A stretch of 64,000 nucleotides of DNA. Source: Pieris napi. Taxonomy: Eukaryota > Arthropoda > Insecta > Lepidoptera > Pieridae. Below, in pieces: positions 44,616 through 55,620 of the stretch. A model generated the notes under the pieces. It saw only the letters and a list, made by a program, of their open reading frames with translations. It made no database searches and was not told the origin of the DNA. The stretch spans positions 2,135,501 to 2,199,500 of the forward strand of contig NC_062242.1 of the NCBI RefSeq assembly GCF_905475465.1. Reading direction: 5' to 3'. Positions within the stretch are counted from its first letter, which is position 1. Every line of letters begins with the position of its first letter. The translations under genes and the position numbers were made by a program.

Positions 44616-47594
44616 CAATAAACTAACAAGATTTAAAACCCAATTAAATAAAATACTGTCCCAATTTTGTATCTTTTAAATGAGTTTTATATAAACACAG
44701 AATTCCTTTGAGTTTTTTGATACCCGTTATAAATAAAAAATATGTAGTTGCAATAAAAATATTATAGTCAAAATGTTCACTATTAACAAACCCGCGTGAT
44801 TTTTAAATGGCAATTTATCCAATGCCCGTTAGATAATCTCTCAGTTCGGAACAATACTTTTTTTATTTTGACATTAACTGATAAAGGCATTGATATAAAA
44901 ATGATGTAACAGATAATAATCAGGATTACGTTCCGTTTGTCTTAATATCTAGAGCGATTTCACTACAAATAAATTATATTCTGAATGTGATGAAAGCTTT
45001 TCGTGAAAGGGCATAAGTTCTAATAACAACCAGATAGACGTCGCCTTTACTCCTGATTTTTTGCTTAGGTATTACGTAGGTAATTAACTGTAATTGGTTT
45101 AATGGTTAATTATTTGGTATGCACTATATACCAAATAATTAACCATTAAACCAATTTTTTCTATTTTAGTTTTTTTAATTTCAGTTTTACAAATAGATAT
45201 CTAAGTAAAAGCCACATATCTAATTGTAATTTTACTGTAAATTACACTTTGTCATCTAATAGTTTGTATTGAGGAATTTGCTTCAACGATAGAAAATCCT
45301 AAAACTATTATTTTGACCTACTACCAACGACCAACAAACCCAATTCAAACATTTAATAATACAGAAGGTTACCACAGATACTGTTAAAGCCTATTAACCA
45401 ACACAGACCGTAAAGATTTGTTTGTGGTCTAGAGATTGTAATCATGACTTAATACTGTAACGTATGAGGTAAATATGCTATTTTAAAAGTAAACACTACC
45501 TTTGTTTGTGTAGGCTTTTGGCTTCTTATTGTTGACCATAATTAAAATATGTTCCAGGTAATGTTAAATGTCAAAGACAAAGTCAATGCGATAAGAAATT
45601 AACATTATTATTCCGCAAGAAATCTGAGCGGGAAAGAGAATATCCATCAGGTTACCTACCTAAGCCGTTAAGACCTACGAAACCTCACTTGTGTTTTGTA
45701 AAATACACATTAAAATAATTAAGACTTCATGACAATTAACGAAAATGATTATCTGAAAAGAAGTAGTCAAGGTAAACAATCAATTATTAAAAGACGCAAT
45801 ATAAAAAATCTAAAGATTGCATTATTGCGATCGGTTCTAATATGTAAATGTTATGCGGAAATAAACGTAACAGGCGAATGGGGTTACCATATTAATATTG
45901 AGTTATAAAATTATAATATTGGCAACACTACAATCGTGTTTCTAATTTCAACACAGATAAAAAATATGGAAAATATATCCAATGTTACAACATTGATTTG
46001 CATGTCCAACAACTTACGAAAAAGAAGTAAGTACAATATAAGAAATAGCCATCTTTAGTGTTTTGTACAGATTTCGATAACTCCAATAAGAAGTTTTGCG
46101 GCGCATCATAATACTATAATTTTCGACCGTAAAATTATCTCGGCACAATACGTCCGGTAGCCGTTGAGACGTAGTTTTATTTAGACACACGCAATTGTAT
46201 TTATTTAATAAATATGTATATATATAATAACAGAAATATTAGTCGTATAAAAAACCTGATTGCTATCTAAAACCACACTACAGTCTGGCCTGGACAATGC
46301 CTGGTTATAATTATGGTACTATTTATTACTTGTGGGCAATTTCCTAAGGCTATCGCCAGCATCAAAGATCACTAATAAGCTAGCTTACGCCTAGAACATG
46401 CTGTTCTCATTGCCTTTATATAAATATCGCAAGTATGCGTTATTAGGTATGTAGGATTTACTATTTATAAATATTATACTATTTATAACTATTACTATGT
46501 ATAAATTTAAGGTTAATAGGAGGTTGATTGAGCTTTATTTAAAGCAATAATATTTGTTTTGTGAAGGCAAGCTTTTTTCCGTTATCCTCATGTCATAAAA
46601 AACGTTTAAAAATTTTCCTCTTATGAAAAGTTCTTTAAAATTTTTTGTGTTAAATTTATCATTGGTTTAATATATTAAGTGTAATAAATATAATAGAAAG
46701 TCTAAAACTTTATAAATAACATAATTTAAGAGTGCATAATTAATTTAAATACTACTTACTAATTACTTAATAAAATAATGTGAAAATGTATTATAAGCTT
46801 AATCTAAATAAAAGTTATAAATATATGAATTATTATGTTTTATCGCGATTTCGGTTTTTACCGCAGATCCAAATTTGAAAAAGGAGTAGGTAGAGCAAAC
46901 GAGGCTAAATTTAAATTTGGAGAATAAATACAAAATTATTGCCCACCCACTTAAATTTTTGCAACGTTGAAGAAAACGCTGGAGGTTTTGCTAATAGTTA
47001 TTTAAATCCCCGCTCAGGGACTGCGAGAAGCAAAATCTAAGTAACAACAAACTCATTAGTTAGTATCTTTCCCGCGTTATAAGTTGTTCCCATAACATCA
47101 GTTTACCCTAAGGGCGAATAAATAAATAAAAATTGACATGACATTTAAAATTGGTACTTAATAAGATCATACAATAAATTTTACCGAGTTTGAAGATAAA
47201 AACTACTTAATGTATCAAAATTTTAATAAAGCCGATGCTTATTTAAAAAAGTTGCAGTTAGGTCAACTATTACTCAGTTTTGTAAGTAGTTAAATACTTT
47301 GCTTATGTACTTCTTAAGGGTTTGAAATTCAAATTCAGATTGAGATGATTCAACATTGAACATCTGGAACCAAGATGATATTTTGGCAAAATTAGGGCGT
47401 TACTTTAAACAACTTGAATAACTTTTCCTAACCTAATCTACCATCTTCGACAATAAAGTTCATTCATCACTACAAGTGTTTAACCTGTCTTATTCGAGTC
47501 GTACACGATAATAATTCTGTGATTTTAAACTATAGATTTGACTAGCTTAAGAAGTTTTTTCGGATTAATAATAGTAAGAATAAATTTCGCTCAC
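44616..47594. other. AT-rich DNA, no gene recognised
   Basis: The only clear structure is the 29-bp perfect hairpin at 45092 to 45156. No exon or shared repeat was seen. Confidence 0.4.
45092..45156. repeat. Perfect 29-bp inverted repeat with 7-nt loop
   Basis: The left arm begins AATTGGTTTAATGGTTAATT (45092 to 45120), the loop is GCACTAT, and the right arm (45128 to 45156) is its exact reverse complement with no mismatch over 29 bp. No coding sequence or target duplication is evident. Confidence 0.95.
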
Positions 47595-47870
47595 CTTTTC
47601 TCCGGGTACAGTCCACACGAAACAGTTCTAAAACTTCACAATGCGTCTGCAATTCACAAAGTTCTACGTCGAAAACTAGATTTTAGTTTATTTGTTTGAC
47701 GAAATAGTAGCTTCACTGTTATTTCAAATCAACAAACCGGCTCGCTCCCGTCGAAGCACCGCGTGCATTTCAATGGATGAAAGTGTAAACTAAGGTTTTT
47801 GTATCGCGCGGTCTTGCTCTAACACACGCGCGAGAAAAGGACGAAATTGTCGACTGCTGTCAAGTGTGGT
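47595..47870 (-). promoter_or_regulatory. Candidate promoter and noncoding first exon of a leftward gene
   Basis: A CpG-rich stretch (CGCGCGAGAAAAGG, GCTCGCTCCCGTCGAAGCAC) with a good donor on the minus strand, GAAAAG|GTGAGC (GT at 47593-47594). No start ATG in a usable frame was found in the exon, and a TAG precedes the donor in the frame that would continue into the 32.6-kb exon. A 5' UTR exon is the best reading. The transcription start is not pinned down. Confidence 0.35.
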
Positions 47871-49899
47871 CTAACCGAGTGGCGACTTCGCCCACTACTT
47901 TCCTATTAATTAGTTTTCGAAAAGAGCAAGATAAATAAAAAAATGTTATTGCCATTTATTTTTAAAAACACTAGGTATAGCCGTTGTCAAGTTTAGTTGG
48001 CCGCATGCTAGCTTTTAGTCCAGAGATTTCAGGTAAAATATCTTCGTTCCCAAGACACGGAATACTAGTGTAATACAAAAACCTGTACAAGCGAGTAAAC
48101 TATGTCCTATGGGCTCTATATATATACCAACTACGTGATAAATTATAATAGGGGAACTCTTATTATGCACATTAAAAGGAAAAAAGAAAACACCAACAGA
48201 TTAGTTTAATTTTTATTTTCTTCCCATTGATGGCAAGAACCAGAGTAGTGAGCACAACCTAACATAACGAAAATGGTAACTATTTTCAGGGATAACCACT
48301 TCTAAGCATGTTAAATATCGTTTAGAAATATTTTTATAATAATCGATCTACACTAAAGTATGAAACTACATGCATTAAACAATAATGATAGGTGCCAATC
48401 GAGTAACGTGCATATTTGTGTACAAATTTTATTGAGAAGGTAAGTCGAAGTGGAGTATTTATTAAAAATGTTTGAAAACCCTGAATTTAATTTTGGCACC
48501 AAATAATAAAACGTGAAATCCCCTGATGCTCATACCCCGGTATAAAAATACTTTTTTGAGTTAACCACTGTAAAAGTAGTGACCACTAGTTAATTTTTTC
48601 AGAAATCGAGTTAAGATAAGGTCTTGCTTAGTCTATAATCTCATAGTCAATTTTAATTAGCAATTCTTTATCGGTGGTATTCTTTTATTTGCAATACATT
48701 TACTGAAAATTACTAAAAACGGCACCACTCGTACAGTGTTTTATTATTATTTGATATTTAGAAAGGAAAGAAATTAATATATTGATATGCAACAAATATG
48801 CATGTAACCAAGGCGAGACAGCAATCGGTTACAAGCCGACTTGTTCTTGAGACGAGAGCATTGCAGGATAAAATGTTTTACTACATGCAAACCTTTTTTT
48901 TGTATTTTTTATTTTACGTGTGCTGATTAGCGACGTGTCCGAAATTAGATTGCTCTCTACTCAATGTTAATTATTCGATCGTGAAATTGCCATTACCAAT
49001 ACATATCGACAAAGCTCGAATACCACTCGATATTAGGTGGTCTATTTGGGGACAACGGATTTACCATCAAATCACTCGAACCAATACCTTCCGCCACAAT
49101 TGATTAAGTAATCTGACAGTACATAATCATTGATACTAGCATATAAGGCCATTCATTTCAATGATTGAGCTCTTGCACGCCATATACTGAGTTAACTCAT
49201 TTTATATATTTTCATACTTTATTTAGGTTTCATATACAGTATGAAGATTCTGTTCAAATAACTTAGTCTATGACCTGCAAACAGCTAATAATAGAGTTAG
49301 CACCGGCGGTTATGAGTCCCCAGAGAGCACCGTTGCCAACTCTGTTGTTTCACAGGCTAACTATGAAACAACATTTAGATGTTTAAACTATCAAGTTTAG
49401 CACATTACATTAGATTAAAGCTAATCAAATATATTATATGCAAACTTGACTAACAATTATTTTTTTTAGATTTTCAACTTTTTCCGAGGTTCGTTTTAGC
49501 GAATATATTTAATGGAGTAAGTACAATAGTATGAATCTATGACAAACTGATGAAACATAAGATTAAATGAATCGAAATGATAATTAGTTGTATGGTTTAA
49601 AATACCCAACCGTTCTAATATAGCTTTAGTCATAGTTGAAAGTAAAATAACATTCAATGTTTAAAGTGTCAATGGGGCCTCGGGGGCCAATGATCGAAGA
49701 TGGATTACATTGTCACTGTAAACACAGAACCGACATAGTTAAACAATATAACATTTATAAACAACTGAAATCCTCTATAATACATTATTTTCACAATTAT
49801 TTAAATATACATAATACATGTATATACAGTAGCCGTTCCAATGCAATAATTTGCAAATATATTTTTTTGTTCTTTTTTCTTTTTCAGTTATTACAAACA
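47871..49899. other. AT-rich intergenic-like DNA
   Basis: No exon, RNA gene or repeat was recognised. The 92-residue frame at 49657 to 49935 has a frayed, low-complexity C-terminus and no family features. Confidence 0.4.
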
Positions 49900-51580
49900 G
49901 AAGTAAACCACATTACAGAAAAAAATAGTAAATAGTTACAATATATAAACACGACACAATAGTAAGAATTTGCATTTTGATGATAATGTTAAGGAAGGCT
50001 CTTTATGATAAATATATATAGGAGTATTTATACAGAGCGACAAGCTTATCGGCTGACACCCCAAGATTGGTCTCTGTATAAAATGTCACCCACAGTGACA
50101 CAGCGGTCGCGACTCCCTAAACAAAAACGAAGATATAAAATATAACATACACTTCTTATGCATTACATAAACTATAATAACTGTTACGCCTATGAACTTG
50201 CCCATCCATCTGGTTAATATGTAACACTCTGTGGCCGATCAAATTTCCCCAAACTGGCAACACTGCCTAATAAATACTATACAACAATTGCAGCAGCGAG
50301 TGCAGCGGACAAGCGTTATATAAAATTTACCCGTAATGTGGGGAAATTTGACCGACCTCATTAACCACTCGACGTCCTCGTCCGATCGGAACACACAAGA
50401 GGTGTCGCCACCTCGACGAACATTGTCCTTCGTATAAAACTCTACACTTTAATTACTACTAGGGCAGACACGGTCCAAACTTCGCCTGCCATCCTAAAAT
50501 AAACGGCTAATCAATAAAATCGCCGCGTTTAACTTAAGACACATCGGACTTTAACCGTCAACAATTAACCGCATTGGCAACATTACACTAGACTTTCTAA
50601 ACTACCCAATGCCGTAACGGAAACAATTTTGAATGCACCGAACCAAAAACAACAAAATCCAGTTTTCAACAAATTTAAATAATGGACGACGTTTTGTAAG
50701 AATTATATTAAAATCGTCCGAAGAGCTCGCGAAATGCTCACCCTACGCTTACCTCTACGAGTAGAAATTCATTTGAGCGAAAGCATTCCGCCGAGCGTTT
50801 TAATAATATAAATCGCTACAAAATATTGAACTAAAAACAAAATGACTCCATCGAAGATATGTAGCACTTTCGCCCTCGTGAGATTGGATTACATGACGTC
50901 ACGCTAATTATCCTACGACTATTGCTATCATTTAAACGCCTCTTCAAATATAAAGGCTGCTAAAGCTCATCGCGTTATCTTTATCCTAGCGCTTCCGTAT
51001 CTCTAGGATTATTTGTCGAATTTATAAAAAACAACGCAGGCAATTAATACATAGAACGCGAAATGTTCGAAATAATCGATAGAGGCCGCCTTGACACGAT
51101 ATCTGTGAAGCGGTTTCTCCAAAGGCCATTTCCGCGAATAAGCGTAGATATTGTGCCCGAGTGGCTTCTCCTAACTAGGTGTGGCATGGCGCAACGATAT
51201 ACTGAGACCATTAATTTTTTATATATTTTAGTTCATTAATTTCCTGATTCAATGTTTTTAAATTAGTAAAAAGTAGTAAGTAAAAATTAACAGTCGCAGT
51301 ATAGGCGTTGACGCCGAACGGAATCCATTAGATCGCAACGCGGCTGTCGATGATGAGTTGCCAACCTATCGTAATGTATATTTATAATAACAAAACAAAA
51401 TAGAAAAATCTTTACCGTCGTAGACTCGGGGACCGATATTAGTTCAAAGTTAGTTCATCGACAAGTTGGCATAAGAACTGTAGCGAAACCTCGCTAAACA
51501 CAAAAGACATTTTCAGATCCCTTCAGACGAAGTGCGGCCGACCGGAAGTTCGCTACAGTCATCGTTCAAACGGCGGAGGC
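49900..51580 (-). other. Probable 3' UTR of the 51.6-kb gene
   Basis: The minus-strand DNA just after the stop codon is GC-richer than intergenic DNA and free of transposons. An inverted pair (GGCCGATCAAATTTCCCCA at about 50232 and TGGGGAAATTTGACCGACC at about 50338) could form a stem in the transcript. I could not identify a decisive polyadenylation site, so the end is uncertain. Confidence 0.3.
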
Positions 51581-53431
51581 CTACCGGGTGAGCGGGCGGT
51601 CCAGGGCCGGTTCGCAACAGTGGAGGAAGCGAGCGTGAGGGTGGTTGCAGGAGGCGCCTCCCCCGCAACGCAGCGCGGCCGAGTGACGTCGCTTCCGGTC
51701 CGAGCCGACCGCGTTGTCCTCGGCGACGCCCGGCTCGTCCGCGTCGCCCGCGTACATGCGGTGCGCGGCGCTGATGTCGGACAGCAGCTCCTCCCAGTCC
51801 CGCGACAGCTCCTCCGGCGGGACGGACGCGCCGCTCGGTCCCGGCTCCACGACGCACTCGCACACGCGCGCGTCGCTCCAGATGCTCTCGATCCCGCTGG
51901 GCCTCATCTTCTTGGCCGAGCCGCCGCACTCGTCGCACGCCCACGCGTCCCCGCGCTCCGTCTGCACCGCCGCTTCCGTCTGCCGCACCGGGAACCGCAG
52001 TTTGAACCTCGTGTCCTCCAGGTCCGGGCAGCGCTGCGCCTCGGTGAGGTTGAGCCGGCCGTAGTCGATCGCGTTCGGCATGCGGTACTCGAAGTAGCGC
52101 TCGCGCGTGCCCTCGAGGTAGAGGCCGCCGGACGGGCTGCGCTCGAACTCGACCGGGTCGTAGTCGCCGCAGATGTCGAAGGTGTCGCCGTCGGCGTAGC
52201 GGGGCGCCTCGGTCTCCGGCTCGCCGCGTATCGGGCGAAAGTGCGTGCGCGACGAGGTGAGCGGATCCTCGCGGTCGGCGTCCGGCGGCGGCCGGGGTCG
52301 GGGCGGCGGTGGGGGCCGGAGGACGGGGGCGAGACGGTCTCGGCGAGGCCGCGGGGGTACCTCGACGAATCCGCTGTTGTCGCGGCTGTGGTTGATCGCG
52401 GTGAAGGAGCGCATCGTCTTGGCGACCGTCGACAGCGCGTCGTAGAGCTCCTCGCCCTCGTAGAGACTGAACGATTCCAACTCGCGGGGGCACTCCGGCT
52501 CCCTTATGTTCAACGGGCGGAGGCGATCGTGCAGGCCTTCGGCTATCTTCGAGGGAGACTCGGTCCTCGGCGGCCGGCCGACCGGGAAGTTCGTGGACCA
52601 GATGCTCTCCGTCAACAGGCTTCTCTTCTCGGCGGACGGTTCGGCGAACAGGCGGTCGGAGGGCGACGACAGGAGGTCTTGGAAGTCGATCGGCAGATCT
52701 TGATACTCGTCGTCCGGAGTGTTTTGATCTTTCGACCAGAGAGCCTCGATGCTGCGATCGAACTTGGCCTCGAATTTCGCGTAGAGTTCCTCGTCCATCG
52801 GACTCCTCGCCCTCGGGGTCGGGTCTTCGGCGATGACCCAGTGGGCGTCGAGGTCTAGGCTGTCGTCCCAGTCGGGCACCATGTTGTCGTTCGAGCGAAA
52901 CTGGGCTTGGCTGATCTCTTTGATCTCGTCGGTGACGGTGTTCTCGCAAGTGGCGTAGCCCTCGTCGAAGGCGATGGCCCGAATGAACTCCTTGACGGGG
53001 TCCTGCGTCTCGATGTCCCAAACTCCTTCGTGCGTCATCCACTCCGGCATGTTCTCTTTGCTCTCGAAAGATCGGCTGTAACTATTGTAACGCTTTCTGC
53101 TGTTCTTCTTTTGACCGTGATATGAGTTGCGCCGCTCCTTGCCCAATGAAAACTTTTTATTTTTGCAATTCCAATCCTGCGATATTGCCAATTCACTCTG
53201 CATTTTGACCTTTGTGTCGTTCTTACGACACCAAGCTGGCGGCGGCAGATAGTACTGCAATGGCGACTCTTGCGCTTTCTTCAGAGCCGGGAATGCAGCG
53301 TAGTATCGACGAACAGCCTCAGTTTGCTCTAAGGAACAAGTTGGCATTCCTAAGAGAGTTGAGCTCTCTTGGTCCTTGATGTCTTGAAGTCTTGTGCACA
53401 GTTGATCAACAATGTTGTCAAGACGGGACTC
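51581..53431 (-). CDS. Large coding exon of an uncharacterised protein (616 codons)
   Basis: A minus-strand exon opened by the acceptor TCATTTCAG|GAG and open for 616 residues to a TAG at 51581-51583. I do not recognise the family. It begins with an amphipathic segment (L-D-N-I-V-D-Q-L-C-T-R-L), then a distinctive Y-Y-A-A-F-P-A-L-K-K ... L-Q-Y-Y-L-P-P-P-A-W (residues 43 to 67). There is a basic S/Y-rich stretch (98 to 122), acidic W-containing segments (131 to 203), a proline/arginine-rich linker (359 to 390) and a C-terminal part with C-D-E-C-G-G (499 to 504) and a Cys/His cluster (589 to 606) that might bind zinc. A six to seven-residue motif recurs: S-I-E-A-L-W-S (227), T-E-S-I-W-S (274) and G-I-E-S-I-W-S (513). 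Mostly disordered, probably a scaffold. The start lies in an upstream exon or at M29. The exon is strikingly GC-rich over its last 1.2 kb. Confidence 0.85.
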   Translation of the reverse strand, partial: ESRLDNIVDQLCTRLQDIKDQESSTLLGMPTCSLEQTEAVRRYYAAFPALKKAQESPLQYYLPPPAWCRKNDTKVKMQSELAISQDWNCKNKKFSLGKERRNSYHGQKKNSRKRYNSYSRSFESKENMPEWMTHEGVWDIETQDPVKEFIRAIAFDEGYATCENTVTDEIKEISQAQFRSNDNMVPDWDDSLDLDAHWVIAEDPTPRARSPMDEELYAKFEAKFDRSIEALWSKDQNTPDDEYQDLPIDFQDLLSSPSDRLFAEPSAEKRSLLTESIWSTNFPVGRPPRTESPSKIAEGLHDRLRPLNIREPECPRELESFSLYEGEELYDALSTVAKTMRSFTAINHSRDNSGFVEVPPRPRRDRLAPVLRPPPPPRPRPPPDADREDPLTSSRTHFRPIRGEPETEAPRYADGDTFDICGDYDPVEFERSPSGGLYLEGTRERYFEYRMPNAIDYGRLNLTEAQRCPDLEDTRFKLRFPVRQTEAAVQTERGDAWACDECGGSAKKMRPSGIESIWSDARVCECVVEPGPSGASVPPEELSRDWEELLSDISAAHRMYAGDADEPGVAEDNAVGSDRKRRHSAALRCGGGASCNHPHARFLHCCEPALDRPLTR

Positions 53432-54471
53432 CTGAAATGACAAAACTATACTTATTTCACAATTCTAAGCTTCAATGAGGCAAACTTTATGAAAATTGCA
53501 ACCATGAAATACCAAACTAATAATGTTATACCTACACAACCTACATTAAAACAAAGGTGTTTATGATTTGTCAGTATGCATTTAAATTTTTAATTAAGAT
53601 TCAAACAAAGGAACAAAAGGAAGTATGCAAACAAAACGGACCAGCAAAATAAAACTTAGTGCTCTTCACAGGCAACATTATAATGTCAAACTTCACTTTT
53701 GATTATTGATTAAACAAAACGCAAGGCCGAATTGATATTTCCAAAATATGTTGCCTCTGAATTATCAAGTGGTGATATCGCAAGAAACCGACCTTTGTGT
53801 AAGGGCTCTTAAAACTGTTTAACGTCTTCATTTTACTGTTACAGCCCCTTTCCAGAATTACTGAGCACTGCATATCCTCTTGACAGTAAAGAAAATAGTA
53901 AAAAAATTATTAGGGGTTTATGAGTTTTATCTAATAAGTTAATGATCTTGTTTATTCAACATACTTTATCAGTAAACTTTGAAAGGGAATTATTTATTAA
54001 TGACTATGCATTAACTAACAATACATTCTTCTTAATGGGCAGTGCAGCATATTATAAAACAAAGTTTTGGACTTTGATACTTTCAAAACTCTCAGAAGGC
54101 TAATTTTATTTAATTGCTATCTTTGTCCTTGGATCTTGATGAAATGTAAAAGATAATGATTTAAATTAGTATTATTCTTTGTTCTCATTAAGTCAATATA
54201 CAACAATTACAAACCGAAAGTATCATTATAAAATGAAAAAAATGTATTTTTTAAATCATTAGACAACTTGGAGCAATTAACAAAGGTAGACAAAAGTAAA
54301 CATCACTATACAATATTGTTTTGTTCCCACTAGAGTTTTGTGTATTGTATTAATTATAGTATAGGCATACTGTTTTTCTTGATACAAGGCTGTCATACGT
54401 CAGTAAAGTTATGTTTAGCATTTAATTTGACGAATTAGCTAAAATTGCTAACATAGTTGTTGGTAACTTAC
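53432..54471 (-). other. Intron of the uncharacterised gene
   Basis: AT-rich sequence between the acceptor before the large exon and the candidate donor at 54471. I see no further coding exon inside it and no recognised repeat. Confidence 0.5.
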
Positions 54472-54620
54472 CGGTTGAGTCTGTGTATATCAGATGGGGA
54501 GCGGGATGAGGTGAAGTTCCTTTGACGTCGCAGGCCAGCCGGCGTGGGCCTGGCTTCCTCTCTTGTTTTTACGCATTCTGCCCAAAGTAATATAACTCGC
54601 CATAAAATTCAATCATCGTG
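54472..54620 (-). other. Candidate noncoding 5' exon
   Basis: The strong donor ACCG|GTAAGTT (GT at 54470-54471) ends a GC-rich minus-strand stretch. In the frame that would enter the large exon a TGA lies six codons before the donor, with no ATG after it. If used, this exon is 5' UTR and translation would start at residue 29 of the large exon. Confidence 0.3.
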
Positions 54621-55253
54621 CTCAGAAATCGAGTGTCCATTATTCAATCGCCGTTGGCCGTGTTATAGTATCGATCCTCAAATTGCCGCCTTCCTCTTAA
54701 TACATGCTTATGTCTTTGGCCTTTTTCTTTGCTAGTTTATAGTTATGTACAAGCGGTCACGTTTAACAAAGTTTGTACAATCGCATTGTCACTAGCGATC
54801 AACGAATGACGCACTTCGTGCACCCCTTACTTCTGAAACAACAGGCTATTTATTTACAACTATGTCACGTGTTGTTTGTTATATTTATCGTAATGACTTG
54901 CAAGGGCACAAAGAATTTCATGGAAATCTATACCCGCCCCGCCGTGCTAAATGGGTCGATGGCGCCAAATTAACGTCATTCATGCAAGGGTGAGAATATG
55001 CACTCTTGCAATAGTTAGGATTCTGTCGTACCACAGCAAACATTTGATAATAAATTTAACACGAAATTCGTGAGAAACGTAGAGCAAGTCTTTGCGTTCA
55101 TGTATACTAAAAGAGAATTCTACAACCTGCGATCATAAACTCAACGATGAAATTTCACAAGGCGATAGTATTACATGATACACTTTCACTGAGGATGCGT
55201 GGACCACTTCGCAATGGAAAACAATATATAATCAAATCAAAACATAAACTTAC

Positions 55254-55283
55254 CCGTAGTAATTTATGTGGGGAAATTATCAT
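55254..55283 (-). CDS. Candidate start exon (ten codons) of the uncharacterised gene
   Basis: An ATG at 55281-55283 opens ten codons (M-I-I-S-P-H-K-L-L-R) that end exactly at a donor, CGG|GTAAGT, in phase 0. Joining this to the large exon keeps the frame (L-L-R|E-S-R-L-D-N). The ATG lies inside an 18-bp perfect palindrome (55274 to 55291). Position just below CCAAT and ATGGC motifs supports a promoter. A one-in-three chance of phase agreement means this needs transcript evidence. Confidence 0.35.
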
Positions 55284-55620
55284 GATAATTTCTATACACA
55301 CACACCCCGCATGAAAAAAAACATGGCAGCCACGATAAGTGAGAGTCGAAAATTACAATTTGCGCAACGCCGTCAAAAGATTACTATGACGTCTCTTCCT
55401 CGGCCAATAACAATGCTTCGATTTTCGAAAAATTTCAAAATGGCCGACAGAGAGCCCGTGATTATGAGATTACATTTTTTCAATGACGTGATTCGTCAAT
55501 ATGTGTGTCGGCTTTTCTATTGGTCGTGAATATTGAACGGCGACCAATATAAATGCTCATCTGGCCGATCTGTCATGATTTTCGCGCGCATACTTTCCCG
55601 CGTCATTTTAAATTACACAT
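55284..55620. promoter_or_regulatory. Candidate promoter region with CCAAT and ATGGC motifs
   Basis: CCAAT boxes at 55404-55408 and 55544-55548 (plus) and one in the other orientation at 55519-55523; the last two form an inverted ATTGGTCG/CGACCAAT pair. AAAATGGCCGAC (about 55437) fits the YY1/Pho core. A TATAAA at 55548-55553 is on the plus strand. The area is CpG-richer than its surroundings. The 87-residue plus-strand frame across it (55266 to 55529) shows no domain. Confidence 0.35.

Noticed and set aside
51620..52858. 412-codon plus-strand open frame
   Set aside because: It lies opposite the real GC-rich exon. Its arginine/valine/alanine-rich composition is what the complement of GC-rich codons gives, and it has no domain.
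51513..53042. 509-codon minus-strand frame in another phase
   Set aside because: An arginine-rich shadow of the large exon. The frame at 51581 to 53431 has normal composition and a proper acceptor.
53432..53443. Start of the large exon's protein at a TTG (M-S-F-Q)
   Set aside because: The bases are the splice acceptor TCATTTCAG, so these codons are intron.
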